This document shows positions 21,700 to 31,955 of a stretch of 64,000 bases of DNA, in pieces. The translations under genes were made by a program, and so were the position numbers. The notes beneath the pieces are model-generated. The model was not told the DNA's origin. It worked only from the letters and a program-made list of their open reading frames with translations, and made no database searches. Location of the stretch: contig OV050030.1 of the NCBI GenBank assembly GCA_920105625.2, positions 176,963,315 through 177,027,314 of the forward strand, written 5' to 3'. The DNA comes from Clusia tigrina (lineage: Eukaryota; Arthropoda; Insecta; Diptera; Clusiidae). The stretch's first letter is position 1. Each line of letters starts with the position of its first letter.

Positions 21700-23269
21700 A
21701 TCGTCTTCTAACTGAAAAAGAGGACACGTCGAGAATGGCAAAATATCAGATCTCCTTTCCTAAAACGGAAGTTATCGGTTGGCACCGAAAACTTAAGAAA
21801 CACCTTGCGTCAAATATCAGAGCGCAGTTTGGATCGGTAAATTCAAAATCTTTCTCCAACTGACATTACCCTATGGAAAGCTTTTAGGAAAATGAAATCA
21901 CCTAAGCGCGGAATTTCACCCATTCAAACAACAAGCGGAAAAGGGGCAAGAAGTTATGAAGAAAAATCTACTGTTTTCGCCGAAAATTTAATTACCCTAA
22001 ACCCACCTCGAAGTAAGAAAAACTTAACAGTCTCATCGTCAGATTACACATGCTCGCCTATTAAATTAAAACAGAAACCTTCTCCCAACACGTCCTCATT
22101 ACTGGGAAAATAATCAAAGAGTTGCCACAAATAGTGATCATCGTGCTTACCTCAATATTTAATGGATTCCTTCGCTTAGGATACTTCCCAATGCCTGAAA
22201 AATCTCAATAGTATCAACGATTTCGAAACAAGGAAAACACCTATCCCAAACGGCATCCTATAGATCGATTAGCATACTGCCTATCTTGTCAAAAGTCTTC
22301 GAAAAACTTTTTCTTGGTAAATTAATTCAGCATCTAAATGAAAAACACCTAATTCCTCATCACCAATTTGGCTTTCGCGAATATCATAACACAGTAGAGT
22401 AGCTTCATGGATGTGGCGCTGTCGTTTGGTAAAGTATGGCACGAGGGGCTTATTTTCAAAATTAAAAAACGGTTGCCGTAAAGAACACCAAATACTGGAA
22501 TCGTATCGGAGGGCAAAAATTTCACAGTGTGAAATAATTATGCTTATTCTAAAAACTATGACATCACAGCCGGCGTACCATAAGGAAGCGTCCAAGGACC
22601 CGTGATGTACTTAATATATACTTCAGGTCTGCCTACCGACAAACATTTAACCTCAACAAATTTCGCCGAAGACACTCCTATCCTTAGCACTCACCCAAAT
22701 CTCAAAATTGCATCTCGTGATCTAGAAGACCATCTGGTGTTAATGGAAAATTGGTTGGCAATCTGGCGAATTAATATCAATGAGTCAAAATGTACGCGTA
22801 TCACATTTACTCTAAAAAAAGGTGAATGTCCAGCTATAAAATTAAATAATGTTTCTGTTCCGTAAGCAAAAGAAGTAAAAAATGTAGGAATTCAAATTGA
22901 CAGACGTTTGACCTGGAAGCGCCACATCGAAGCCAAGAAAAAGCATATGATACTAAAGCTAATAGCCTACATTGGCTTATGCACAGTAAATTCAGACTGA
23001 GTTTAGAATACAAAATACTCTTCTGCAAAGCTATTATAAAACCAATTTGGATTTACGGGAGCCAGTTGTGGGGAGACGCACGCATCTTTAATATAGAATT
23101 AATACAAAGAGCACAATCCAAAATTATCAGAATCATTACTGGCGCACCTTGGTTCATGAAAAATATTAACCTTCACAACGACCTGAATATACCACCCGTG
23201 AAAAACGAAATCAATGATTTCTACCGGAAATATACTCAAAACATTAAAATTCATCCAAACCGCCCATAG
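21700..23269 (+). pseudogene. Jockey-2 reverse transcriptase
   Basis: Fingers region (21892-22113), then FGFREYHNTVE near 22,370. Motif A is interrupted by the left-arm deletion. PYGSVQGPVMYLIYTSGLP leads into the catalytic box, which reads FAEDTPILS instead of FADD, and then the thumb (22979-23269, IKPIWIYGSQLWG). The Asp to Glu change is shared by both arms and so predates the duplication. Confidence 0.82.
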
Positions 23270-23519
23270 CTAGAACCATGGTATATAATATAAGATATAA
23301 TTTATAAAAATTTTAATTCAAACAAATTGATTAAAAAAACCTGATCGTTGTTGTTTGTTATTTATCGAATTAAAAAAGACACCATGCTTTCCCCATATAA
23401 ATCGATTATTTCAAATATCTTGATACCACCTGGTGGGTCCAATTAAAAGCAGAAATATGCTAGCCAATATCAACAAATTTTCAAAATTTGGTCGCATTTT
23501 GATTAGTAGTTTCTAAGAT

Positions 23520-24120
23520 TAGCGGTATCCAATATATGCACATTCATTACACGCCGCAGCAAAGACCATTATAAATTATCTACTCGGATAGCCAGGCGGC
23601 CAAAGGTTGCTCAGGACTGCCCACCACCCCTAAATGATATCAGTACCATTTTCAAAGTACCAATAATATGGGTACCGGAACATAGAGATATTGAGGGGAA
23701 CTGTAGGGCTGCACGGACAGATGCGAGGTTGGAATACCAATTGCCACCTGCAAACTCATGCTGAAGAATAGGGTCGTGTAGGAGGAATTCTAGAGATTTG
23801 CTTGCCCTGTCAAGAGAAGATATCTCTAAGGTCGTGGATTGTATAACTGGTCATTGGCTATTCGGCAGGCATGCTGTCAGGTTGGGAGTATTCTCTCATG
23901 AAGAAGCTGTTGGGATAAGGAGGAGGAGGAGCCTGTGGAACATCTTCTATGTAGGTGCCCCGCTCTGGCTAGAAACAGAGCGAGCTCTTTAGGCAAATGC
24001 GCTGTTAACTCTCCTACAGAAGTGTCTGGCTCGAACGTGAAACAAATCCTGCGCTTTATGAGGGCTTCGAAATGGTTTGACGAGTAAATCAGAGGTACAT
24101 TGTTACGCGGTGGTATCACA
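23520..24120 (+). pseudogene. I-like LINE RNase H and zinc-finger tail, left copy
   Basis: The plus strand reads YSDSQAAK (RNase H Asp) near 23,582, IWVPEHRDIEGNCRAD near 23,670-23,710, DCITGHWLFGRHAVRLG and then EHLLCRCPALARNRAR. These are the RNase H and Cys/His tail of an I-group LINE. Frames change three times. The tail ends at about 24,110, followed by a LINE-like 3' UTR (to about 24,180). Confidence 0.72.
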
Positions 24121-24507
24121 ATGGACCCATGGTGGTCTGAGTGAGTTGATCTGTATACTGGCTATTACGATAATCTAACCTAGCCTAGTAAACTGTTCCA
24201 TAATATCTTACGTCCCGTAATATCTTAGTATCGGTGGTCTGGAGAAAATTCTTCTAAGCAGATATATGTGCTTTGTATATAGTGTTCAGTAACATCGTCT
24301 AGGACGTGGTGTTTAATCATGTTCTTAATAAGAATTCCAGTTCCCCCACAAGCTTTTGTTGTGTGTCAGAATCAAGCTACCTGTGCGTAGTGGACTCACA
24401 ACACCAACTCCTAATAGACACTACACATTTGGCGTAGGTGACATACAATTAAACTAGTTAAGAGAGCACATATTTTTGCATATGGTGCAAATATTATAAA
24501 TAGATAG
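24120..24507. other. LINE 3' UTR and unassigned sequence left of DD41D
   Basis: The first 70 bp end in ATCTAACCTAGCCTAG, a common end of insect LINE 3' UTRs. The rest has no coding signal. The right arm holds about 276 bp more here (about 58,572-58,848), with TTT microhomology at the joint, so the left arm probably carries a deletion. Confidence 0.45.
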
Positions 24508-25807
24508 TAACGGGTCCGCCATCTAACGTTTTTTTTTGTCAACTAGTGCTTATTTCGTGAATGGTAACAGCTCATGTCTGATTTGAAAGATAATTAGTTT
24601 TATCCTTCGGCTGAACGAATATGGTTGTGTATACGCTTGAACAACGCTGGGAAATATTGCAACATTACTTTGAAAATCATGGTAATGTTGCAGAATGTGT
24701 GCGAAAATTGCGTACGGATTTTGGAAGAAGAGAAGCACCGTCATCTCCGTATGTTCGTTATTTTGTGAAAAAAGTTAAAGAAACTGGCATCCTCATCGAT
24801 AAACCAAAGCGTGAAAAGCCAAAAACAGTGCATGCACCCGAGAATATTGCTGCTGTGGCAGAAAGTCTGCGTGAAGCGCCATCAACATCAATTCACCGTC
24901 GTTCTCAACAATCGAATATTTCGGAGACATCATTAAGACGAATTTCGCAAAAGACCTTGGTATGACGCCATACAAAGCCAATTGGTTCAGGAGTTGAAGC
25001 CAACTGACCATCCAATGCGTGTTCGCTTCGCTAAGTGGGCCTGCGATCGACTTACAGAAGATGCCAGTTTTGCCAAAAAAATCATCTTTTCCGTTGAAGC
25101 TCATTTTGATCTTGGCGGGTATGTAAACAAGCAAAATTGTCGCATTTGGGGCACAGAAAACCCGCACGCATACATTGAGAAGCCGATGCACCCAAAACGA
25201 GTCACTGTTTGGTGCGGATTTTGGTCCAGAGGCATAATTGGGCCATTTTTCTTCGAAAATGAGCAAGGAGTGGCCGTTACAGTCAATGGCGATCGTTATC
25301 GGGCCATGTTGAACGAATTTTTGTTCACAAAAATTGAAGAGGAGGATATTGGCAACATTTGGTTTCAACAGGACGGCGCTACGTGCCACACAGCCGAAGC
25401 TACAATCGATGTTTTGCGCCCTGTTTTTGAAGATCGCATTATCAGCCGCAGAGCTGATGTCCTTTGGCCACCTCGGAGCTGCGATTTGACACCGTTGGAC
25501 TATTATTTGTGGGGTGCTCTCAAAGATAAGTGCTACGCCGACAAGCCATACACAATTGACGCTTTAAAGGGCAATATTCGTGAAGGCATTGGTGAAATAC
25601 AGCTGCACACAATCGATAATGTGCTTCAAAATTGGACCGATCGTGTAGGCTACTGCATGGCCAGCCGAGGCAGCCATTTGAATGACATTATTTTCCATTA
25701 TTAACCGGAAGGATTGTACTTTCAAATAAAAAAAGAAATTTGAGAAAATATCCAGTAGTTTTTTTTATAGAATTTAAAAAAAAAAAAGTTATTTGGCGGA
25801 CCCGTTA
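24508..25807 (+). mobile_element. DD41D (rosa-like) Tc1/mariner-group transposon, left arm
   Basis: Ends in TIRs ACGGGTCCGCCA...TGGCGGACCCGT flanked by TA on both sides (24508-24509 and 25806-25807). About 1.3 kb long with one transposase region. Spacing from the second Asp (QQDGATCH) to the third (TPLDYY) is 41 intervening residues, hence DD41D, the hallmark of the rosa family first seen in a tephritid fly. Poly-T/poly-A runs follow the TIRs inward. It is inserted in a LINE flank, left of the Gypsy-A LTR. Confidence 0.93.
24621..25704 (+). pseudogene. DD41D transposase, catalytically dead
   Basis: N-terminal helix-turn-helix part 24621-24963 (starts MVVYTLEQRWEILQHYF); catalytic part about 24982-25704. 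Two single-base losses, near 24,959 and 24,980, break the join between halves. The first catalytic Asp is replaced: FSVEAHFDLGG where the family has FSDEAHF. The second (WFQQDGATCH) and third (LTPLDYYLWG) Asp remain. All three lesions are also in the right-arm copy. The element cuts and pastes DNA at TA sites when active. Confidence 0.9.
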
Positions 25808-25840
25808 TTTATGTATTAATTATTATGTAAACTTTTAGGG

Positions 25841-26152
25841 TGTCACAGTTTCGACGTCAAGTTGACGCAGGGCATTCGAATTTAGAATGCACCAAACGAC
25901 ACTTTTACATTGAGTAGGTCAGTTGGCTTGACCAAATGACACCAATCAACAGATGTGTAACTGGAGCACCAGGAAGGTCAGTACTTAGACTGTAAGTGCT
26001 CATTGTAAATAGTATATTAGAATTATGATTTTAACAATAAAACCTCTTAACTCTTTTCTTTGAAACGGAACAACACTGTATTTTACTTGTCAAGAACTAC
26101 TTGGTCCTCGTCCACGCCCGCGCCTATTACCGGCAGCAAAAGGGCACTCTCC
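25841..26152 (+). repeat. Gypsy-A 5' LTR, 3'-truncated
   Basis: Starts TGTCACAGTTTCGACG; the full 341-bp form in the right arm (56641-56981) ends CCCCAACA. An AATAAA lies at 26037-26042. The copy stops after GGGCACTCTCC and joins TCGACCCTGAAGG, so about 29 bp of LTR end, the PBS and about 209 bp of leader are lost, relative to a single right-arm unit. Confidence 0.85.
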
Positions 26153-26823
26153 TCGACCCTGAAGGCGCCGTAGCGCTGGTGAAAGAAGTTGCAACGAATA
26201 GGCGCTATTGCGCTGTTGCACCCAGCTTTCGGTCTATGTATGTGGTCTAAGCTGTGAGGATGTTTTTGGTAGGGGATTTGCGTTTGTTTGTTGGTAGGGA
26301 CATTTATTTTGTTTTAGCACTGATTTGAATATTTAACAGTGTAAGCTTAGGGTATTTTATTTTAGTACAGAAAGCACGTGTTGTTGCATCAAATTTTGTG
26401 TCGTTCCGAAACTACGATTTGCACAGAAATGTTTAATTAATGTTTTGCACGGAAAAGCGAAACAACTCAACAGAGCATTTTATTGAAATGGAGATGTATC
26501 AGTAGTGCTATAATCTTTCTTTGTGTTTGAAAATTTTGCTTGATGGGAAAAAAATATGGATAATAATTTTGTGAAATCGATCACCTTAGTTAAAATGGGT
26601 TCATAGAAAAGTAGTAACAAAATAAACGTAAATATTTATTGGTATAAATAATCTGTATTCACGTTCAGTAGTTGTGCAATTAATTACGTATAATTTTTAT
26701 GCTTACGTAGATTCAGTAATTTTGTTTTCTTTACGACATTACGCCACAATTGTCTTTCTATGTTGAGTAATGTTTGGTTTATTAAGTGATAAAACTAAAA
26801 ACTCATTGGTATACTATTACGCG
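26153..26823 (+). other. Gypsy-A leader (5' UTR), left arm
   Basis: Non-coding sequence between the LTR and the LOA-like insertion. It contains no frame with homology. The last 14 bp (26810-26823, TATACTATTACGCG) are the left target duplication of the LINE. Confidence 0.6.
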
Positions 26824-27219
26824 GCCGGTAGAAAATCCTTCGACTGAACCCTCGCCGAGGATACCGGCTGGTAATAGGTCTACAATGACATCAATTGTCT
26901 GATGGTGCTGGATCTAGCTAAGGTCAGGACGTAGCGCTCAATGCTTGATACTCCTTAATAGGACAGCATTGAGAAATACATCTTGACTATGATTCGAAGG
27001 TAAGGGCTGGATCAAGGTGTCACGCGACTCATGCTGATGATCTGCAAGGCTAGAGGCCCTGATAAATAATCTAGTCGTAAACGGAGCCCCCGAATCAAAG
27101 CCCTCCGGTGGTAATAGCGTAGCCCGGATATTGCGGATCTCGGTCCGAGTGGTCTTTATATTTTCCGCAAGAAAGAATTTTCATGAAGAAAAATAAATTA
27201 AAACATCACCACAATTCAA

Positions 27220-28170
27220 TTGGCAAATCAGATGGAGCAAACAATCCTTGATAAGTCAATGCTTAGTGGGGTAAGATCACCCGCTAAGCCCAAATCAAAT
27301 GCTGCTGCGGTCAATGAACGGAGACCTTCATCCGTGACCAAAACAGTGGTTGGACCTATGGGACCCCCAATGACAGTAGACAGGATGGGTGGTGAAGGAA
27401 TTCGGAAACTTTCTTCCTATGATGCGCCATCCAATTGAGATGCTACCAGGGCAAAAATGGGACCAACTCAACAAACTCCCATCTTCACTAAGGAGAGATT
27501 GTTGACACTGGGGGACAAAGGAAGTAATCCATCCCGAGCTACCACTTCGGAGAAAACCTCCAGGATTGCCCCGAGAGGAATCCCTCTTCGTGATCGTGGT
27601 TAACTTGGGGGTTTGGATGACCCGAGAAGAAAGGAGCTAAGTGGAGCTGGAGTCAGATGGTACCTCACCTACCTGTCTCAGGGTTTTCAACCAGATTATG
27701 CTCTTGCCAAGGCAAAGAAGCACAGGGTTGCAAAGGATTCGGCTGGCACAACATCACAACCGAGCGTAAACAAGAACCTGAAGAAAAGGGTACTAAACAC
27801 CTTTTCTACTAATCTAAAAAGAGGACGACGGCAGCACCGTCGGGCCCACCTAGTCGTGGAGGGTCAAATGCAGCAAGTAGCTACGCTAAGATGGCATCCG
27901 TCACCAAGGTGGCTGTTGTTGCTGCGGACTATCCGAACAACATCCTGACTAGCAAGGAGCTGACAAGTGTAGACCAGCTGTTGCTTAAGAGGCTGGTTGG
28001 AGAGTGGACAAATAATTGTCCTTCCACTTGGCTTCCTGCGCATCGACTGCTGTTCGACGGACTTGGTGGAATGGCTAAAAAGGGTCGTGACGCAGCTTTC
28101 AATGAGAGAGGGCGCCAGTTTGGACGCCAGAGTGGGAGACACCATCCCACGAGTCTTCCTCCCTCGTAGC
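27220..28170 (+). pseudogene. LOA-like ORF1 (gag-like), left copy
   Basis: Pieces: 27220-27438 (MANQMEQTILDKSMLSG..., Pro/Ser-rich), then 27613-27948 (GVRWYLTYLSQGFQPDYALA, a helix typical of LOA ORF1, followed by a Lys-rich stretch), then 27891-28169 (MASVTKVAVVAADYPNN). Frameshifts near 27,450 and 27,800 split it. The right copy (54844-54045) has a longer central frame of 137 residues and looks less damaged. Confidence 0.72.
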
Positions 28171-28261
28171 TGTGTCACTTAAGTTTCTCTATAGCCAAAA
28201 TGTTGGGCTAAACCCCATTTTCTGGAGAATATGAAGTTGCAAGGACGAGGGCAGCGGACAG

Positions 28262-28498
28262 TTGTTGTTCGTGGAAATAGATGATGCAACTAAGAGCTCG
28301 GGATATGCGTTGAACTACCGATTTAGCAAGATCAAAGTCGGTTGTTTCAAACGTACTCAAGAAAAGCGCAAGGCAGAGCAAGTAGAGGAGACAGACATCC
28401 CACCTCTGTCAAAGGTAGTTGCGAGTAGTAGCCTTCCCCAGGTGAGGCTGAACCGAAGACTGTGGTCCCGCAAACCTCTTCCAGGCCCCCAGTGTTGA
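28262..28498 (+). pseudogene. LOA-like ORF1 C-terminal segment, left copy
   Basis: A 78-residue frame (MLFVEIDDATKSSGYALNYR) translated identically in the right arm (53785-53549). It continues the RNA-binding region of ORF1; the Lys/Glu-rich tail lacks zinc knuckles. The complete identity over 78 residues contrasts with divergence elsewhere in the arms. Confidence 0.6.
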
Positions 28499-28614
28499 GA
28501 TTGACTCTGAGGCCGCATACTGCCCTTCACTGGTACACAGTCTGGATGATGTCTCTATGGACGAGGAGGACGAAGTTAGGAATAGCACCATCCCGATACA
28601 ACCTGTTCCATAAG

Positions 28615-29470
28615 ATGACGAGACTGAAAGTGGCTCAAGCAAACATCCATCATACCAGAGCAGCCTCGGCTGTCATTGTGAGGATGTTTGCCAACAACAA
28701 CATTGGGCTGGCCCTCATTCAAGAGCCATGGTGTTACAAAGGTCAGTTAGGGCCTTTCTAGTAAGTTTACAAAGGTAATATGGGATGCCAATGCTGACAT
28801 TCCCCACACCTGTATCCTGATTAGAAATAATATTAATTACTTTTGTCTTTCAGAATTCATGTCGCGAGATCTCACACCCATCATGGTAACGTCCATAGAT
28901 GGTGGCGTCTCTCGCAATATAGTTGTTGCATCGACCTACTTTCCGGGAGATATGAAAGACATCCCGGAATAAGTCTATAAACTGGCGAGATATTGTCTGT
29001 CCAAAAGGATTCCACTATTGGTAGGCTGTGACTCAAACGCACCCAATACCATCTGGGATAGCAGTGACACCAATAAACTGCGTCAGTCAGTTCTAGATTT
29101 TTTATTATCACTGAATTTATATATATTAAATAATGGTAACACACCCACTTTTGGAAATGTCATTAGGGAGGAAGCTCTTGATCTGACATTCTGTAGTCCA
29201 GAGCTAACTGATATTGTTAACAATTGGATAGTTTCGGACGAACCCTCTCTGTCGGACCACAGTATAATTGAGTTCGATATAGGAGGTATCGTCACAAAAA
29301 CGGTAGTTTTTAGAAATCCTAGATATACTAACTGGGAATTCTTCGATAGTTCAGTGCATTCACTACTCTCATCCTCAAACATCCAAGGAATATATATAAA
29401 TTCGGTGGAGCTAAAGCAGGGTTTCAATGAGCTGAATGAAATTATTTCCGAATCCTATCTTGTCCTCTAA
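28615..29470 (+). pseudogene. LOA-like ORF2 endonuclease, left copy
   Basis: Begins LKVAQANIHHTRAASAV. Catalytic residues seen: Glu in LALIQEPWC, Asp/Asn in VGCDSNAPNTIWD, and the terminal SLSDHSIIEFDIGG. A stop and frameshift around 28,760-29,010 separate the N-terminal piece from the 150-residue C-terminal frame (29018-29470). Active-site residues remain, so loss is by frame. Confidence 0.82.
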
Positions 29471-29489
29471 GAACAAAGAAAAACAGCAG

Positions 29490-30570
29490 GAAATGTTCCT
29501 TGGTGGAACTCTTGTCTGTCTACTAGACGTAAGGTGCGTAGGCTATTCAATCTAGCTAAGCGTACGGGGGACTGCCAAGAATATAAAAGAGAGCTGACGC
29601 TCTATAACAAAGAGATCAGACTAGCTTCAGATCCTTTTGTGAAAGTGGAGAATCGACTCCTGAAGTAGCACGACTCCATAGAGCTCTTGCGAAAAACAAA
29701 GTCGATTTAAAGCTGGCATTGAGATCTGAGGATGGGACGTTCACGGCGAATGAAGAGGATCGCACTCTCAGGATACGGCCCATCAAAAATCCTTCTGACC
29801 TATCGGTTTGACATACTTTGTACTAAAAGCAATGGAGAAAATAGTTAATACGAGTATACATCTTGAGACCGTATTGAAATGGGAGCCTTTACATCGTTGT
29901 CAGTTTGCATATATTGCGGGAAAATCGACTGAAAGCGCTCTATACCATCTGACTGATTTTATTCAGGCAGCACTGGATAAAAAAGAAATAGCACTTTGTG
30001 CCTTTCTCGATATTGAGGGAGTTTTTAACAACACTCCTCACGAATATGTGATTAGGGCTCTTAACAATAGAGGTATAGATAATACCACTTCCAATTGGAT
30101 ACGAGCTTTACTCAACAGTAGACTGACTGAAGCTGAAGCAGGTGACAAAACTGTTAAAGTCAAAGTCAAAGTCAAGGATTTCCGCAGGGTGGGATATTAT
30201 CACCCATTTTGTGGATCATAAGAGTTGATGATCTTCTGGTAAAACTCACAAATCGAGGCATATCATGTTAAGGATATGCATACGATATTGTGATAATAAC
30301 TACAGGAAAATCTGAATCCACCCTTTGTGATATTATTTAGAGGGGCTTATTAGCAGGTAGTGAATTGTGCAGGGGAACAGGATTAAAAATCAATGTCTCG
30401 AAGACCACCATTGTGCAGTTTACTAGACAAATATCTTTACCATATATGAAACCTATTCTTATAAATGTTGCACAGGTCGATATTAGCTCTGAGACCAAAT
30501 ACCACGGAGGCATTTTCGACAAAAAGTTATTTTGGAAGGCTCACCTGACAGCAACCACCAAGAGGGCTTA
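29490..30570 (+). pseudogene. LOA-like ORF2 reverse transcriptase, left copy
   Basis: Frame 29808-30221 has YFVLKAMEKIVNTSI, QFAYIAGKSTESALYHLTD and motif A FLDIEGVFNNTPHE (second Asp replaced by Asn). The catalytic box at about 30,268 reads GYAYDIV rather than GYADDIV. Frame 30365-30571 gives the thumb (GTGLKINVSKTTIVQF). The YAYD change occurs in both arms, so the copy was dead before duplication. Confidence 0.82.
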
Positions 30571-30839
30571 AGCTTCCTTAATGATATGTAGACGGCTTGC
30601 TGGTAAATCTTGGGGATGTAACCCAAAAATCGTTCGCTGGATGTATACCATGATGGTGAGACCAATCACCACCTATGTTTCTGTAGCCTGGTCAAATAGA
30701 GTCAGACTTAAGACAGCGAAATCTGCATTAAGTAAAGTACAACGCCTTGCCGCCTTGTTATCACTGGAGCTATGCGCACCTGTCCAACGGCAGCAATGGA
30801 AGGTATACTAGGGCTTACACCCTTACATCTAGTAATTCA

Positions 30840-31480
30840 AGACTCTGCTGTCTGATAGTCAAGCAGCACTCAAGAGTCTTAGCTCACCCTTTGTGAGGTC
30901 TAAACTTGTATGGGACTGTATTGGGAAGCTAAACTCCCTAGGCAGTATGAACAAGTTATCTCTTATGTGGGTACCAGGCCACATAGGAGTAGAGGGAAAT
31001 GAGAAGGCTGATAGCTTAGCTAGGAATGCTGCGACCTCTCCTTTCAACGGCCCTGAACCGTTCTGTGGACTATCAGTCAATACCATTGGAGGTCTGCTGA
31101 AGAAGTGGACAGATGTAAAAAGAAGTCAAACCTGGAAAACTCTTGCGGGATTAAGATAGTCCAGAGCTCTTCTGGGAGATTTTAATCCTAAAAGAGCTAA
31201 GGAGTTAATAAATATGCCTCGAAGTAAATTAAGAACCATCACAGGCATTTTAAGCGGACATTGTAGACTAAACTACCATTTGAAAAAGTTGGGTATATCT
31301 TCAGATGCCATTTGTCGATTCTGTGGAGAAAGTGACGAAACCTGCAACTGATCATAGGCTGCGGATCATTAACACACAAGACAGTCAAGATCCCTCATCT
31401 TGAGTCCTCCAAAACATATGAATTCCTCTCGAAAATTAACCTGACTGAAGATTTATAGATGAGACTATCCTCATCTTTCA
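30840..31480 (+). pseudogene. LOA-like RNase H and Cys/His tail, left copy
   Basis: Begins abruptly at SDSQAALKSLSSPF (RNase H Asp) because about 406 bp of the RT tail and RNase H start are deleted here. The frame then reads LSLMWVPGHIGVEGNEKAD and LARNAATSPFNGPEP, followed out of frame by CRFCGESDETC near 31,320. The right arm keeps the missing part (MDGTGAVVFGPRTN at 50,965). Confidence 0.8.
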
Positions 31481-31564
31481 AATAAAAAGGGGCATCTCAA
31501 TAAATCTTTCAGGTCGCAGTGTATAACACCTTAAAATATATCTATCTCTCTATACTATTACGCG

Positions 31565-31955
31565 TTTTAGTTTAGAAAATCAACCTTTTTGCCTTCAAGC
31601 ATAAGGTTAATGAAAAATAATATAAGTGAAAGCAAGAAAACGAAATCGGGTCAAATGGAAAATAATTTTAGTGAAGTAATAACTACGTGTTTATGATGAT
31701 TTTATGAGGTTTATCGCGGGCGGACTTCAGTTGGTATACATTGAAGTCGATGTTGAGTATAATTCGGTGAATTAAGAATGATTGAAATAAAAATTGAGTT
31801 GATTTATATTTTAGGACTCATTGATTTTGGGGTGGTCATATGAGATTATTCGAAGTTATGAAGTAAGTGGAATTATCAAGGCAAGTTCAAAAATTAAAGT
31901 ACTAAGCTGTAACACTTATTTTTTGGAAGTTCGTAAATAAGAATTAATTCGGTCT
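31565..31955 (+). other. Gypsy-A leader continued, left arm
   Basis: Resumes Gypsy-A after the LINE. It is non-coding and AT-rich, and leads to the gag start at 31956. Confidence 0.55.

Larger units (their letters stand above)
20371..23340 (+). mobile_element. Jockey-like LINE 2, left arm
   Basis: 5'-truncated element beginning in ORF1 knuckles at 20,371 (fused to R1-like gag), then endonuclease (20,733-21,500), linker, RT (22,280-23,270) and an A-rich end near 23,338. Stops and frameshifts abound. Reading frames at 20733-21035, 21032-21295, 21147-21509 and 22979-23269 are identical in translation to the right-arm copy. The left copy lacks 63-64 bp of RT motif A present at about 60,760-60,825. 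Confidence 0.85.
26824..31550 (+). mobile_element. LOA-like LINE inserted in Gypsy-A, left arm
   Basis: Bounded by a 14-bp target duplication TATACTATTACGCG at 26810-26823 and 31551-31564. Layout: 5' UTR (26824-27219), ORF1 (27220-28170), ORF2 endonuclease (28615-29470), RT (29490-30570) and RNase H (30840-31160), then Cys/His tail and a 3' end TATCTATCTCTC without a long poly-A. RNase H after the RT and the ORF1 type fit the LOA/R1 group (compare bilbo/baggins). Decayed by stops and frameshifts. Confidence 0.88.

Noticed and set aside
24120..24507. An LTR between the LINE tail and DD41D
   Set aside because: Has a TATAAATA and some TG/CA-like ends, but I could not define both ends or a target duplication.
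24793..25389. A 198-residue open frame on the minus strand (and its mirror at 57433-58029)
   Set aside because: It is antisense to the DD41D transposase frame and shows no motif of its own; it stays open because the sense codons permit it.
26153..26823. Host promoter or gene between LTR and LINE
   Set aside because: The same sequence is mirrored in the right arm and continues after the LINE into gag, so it is the gypsy leader.
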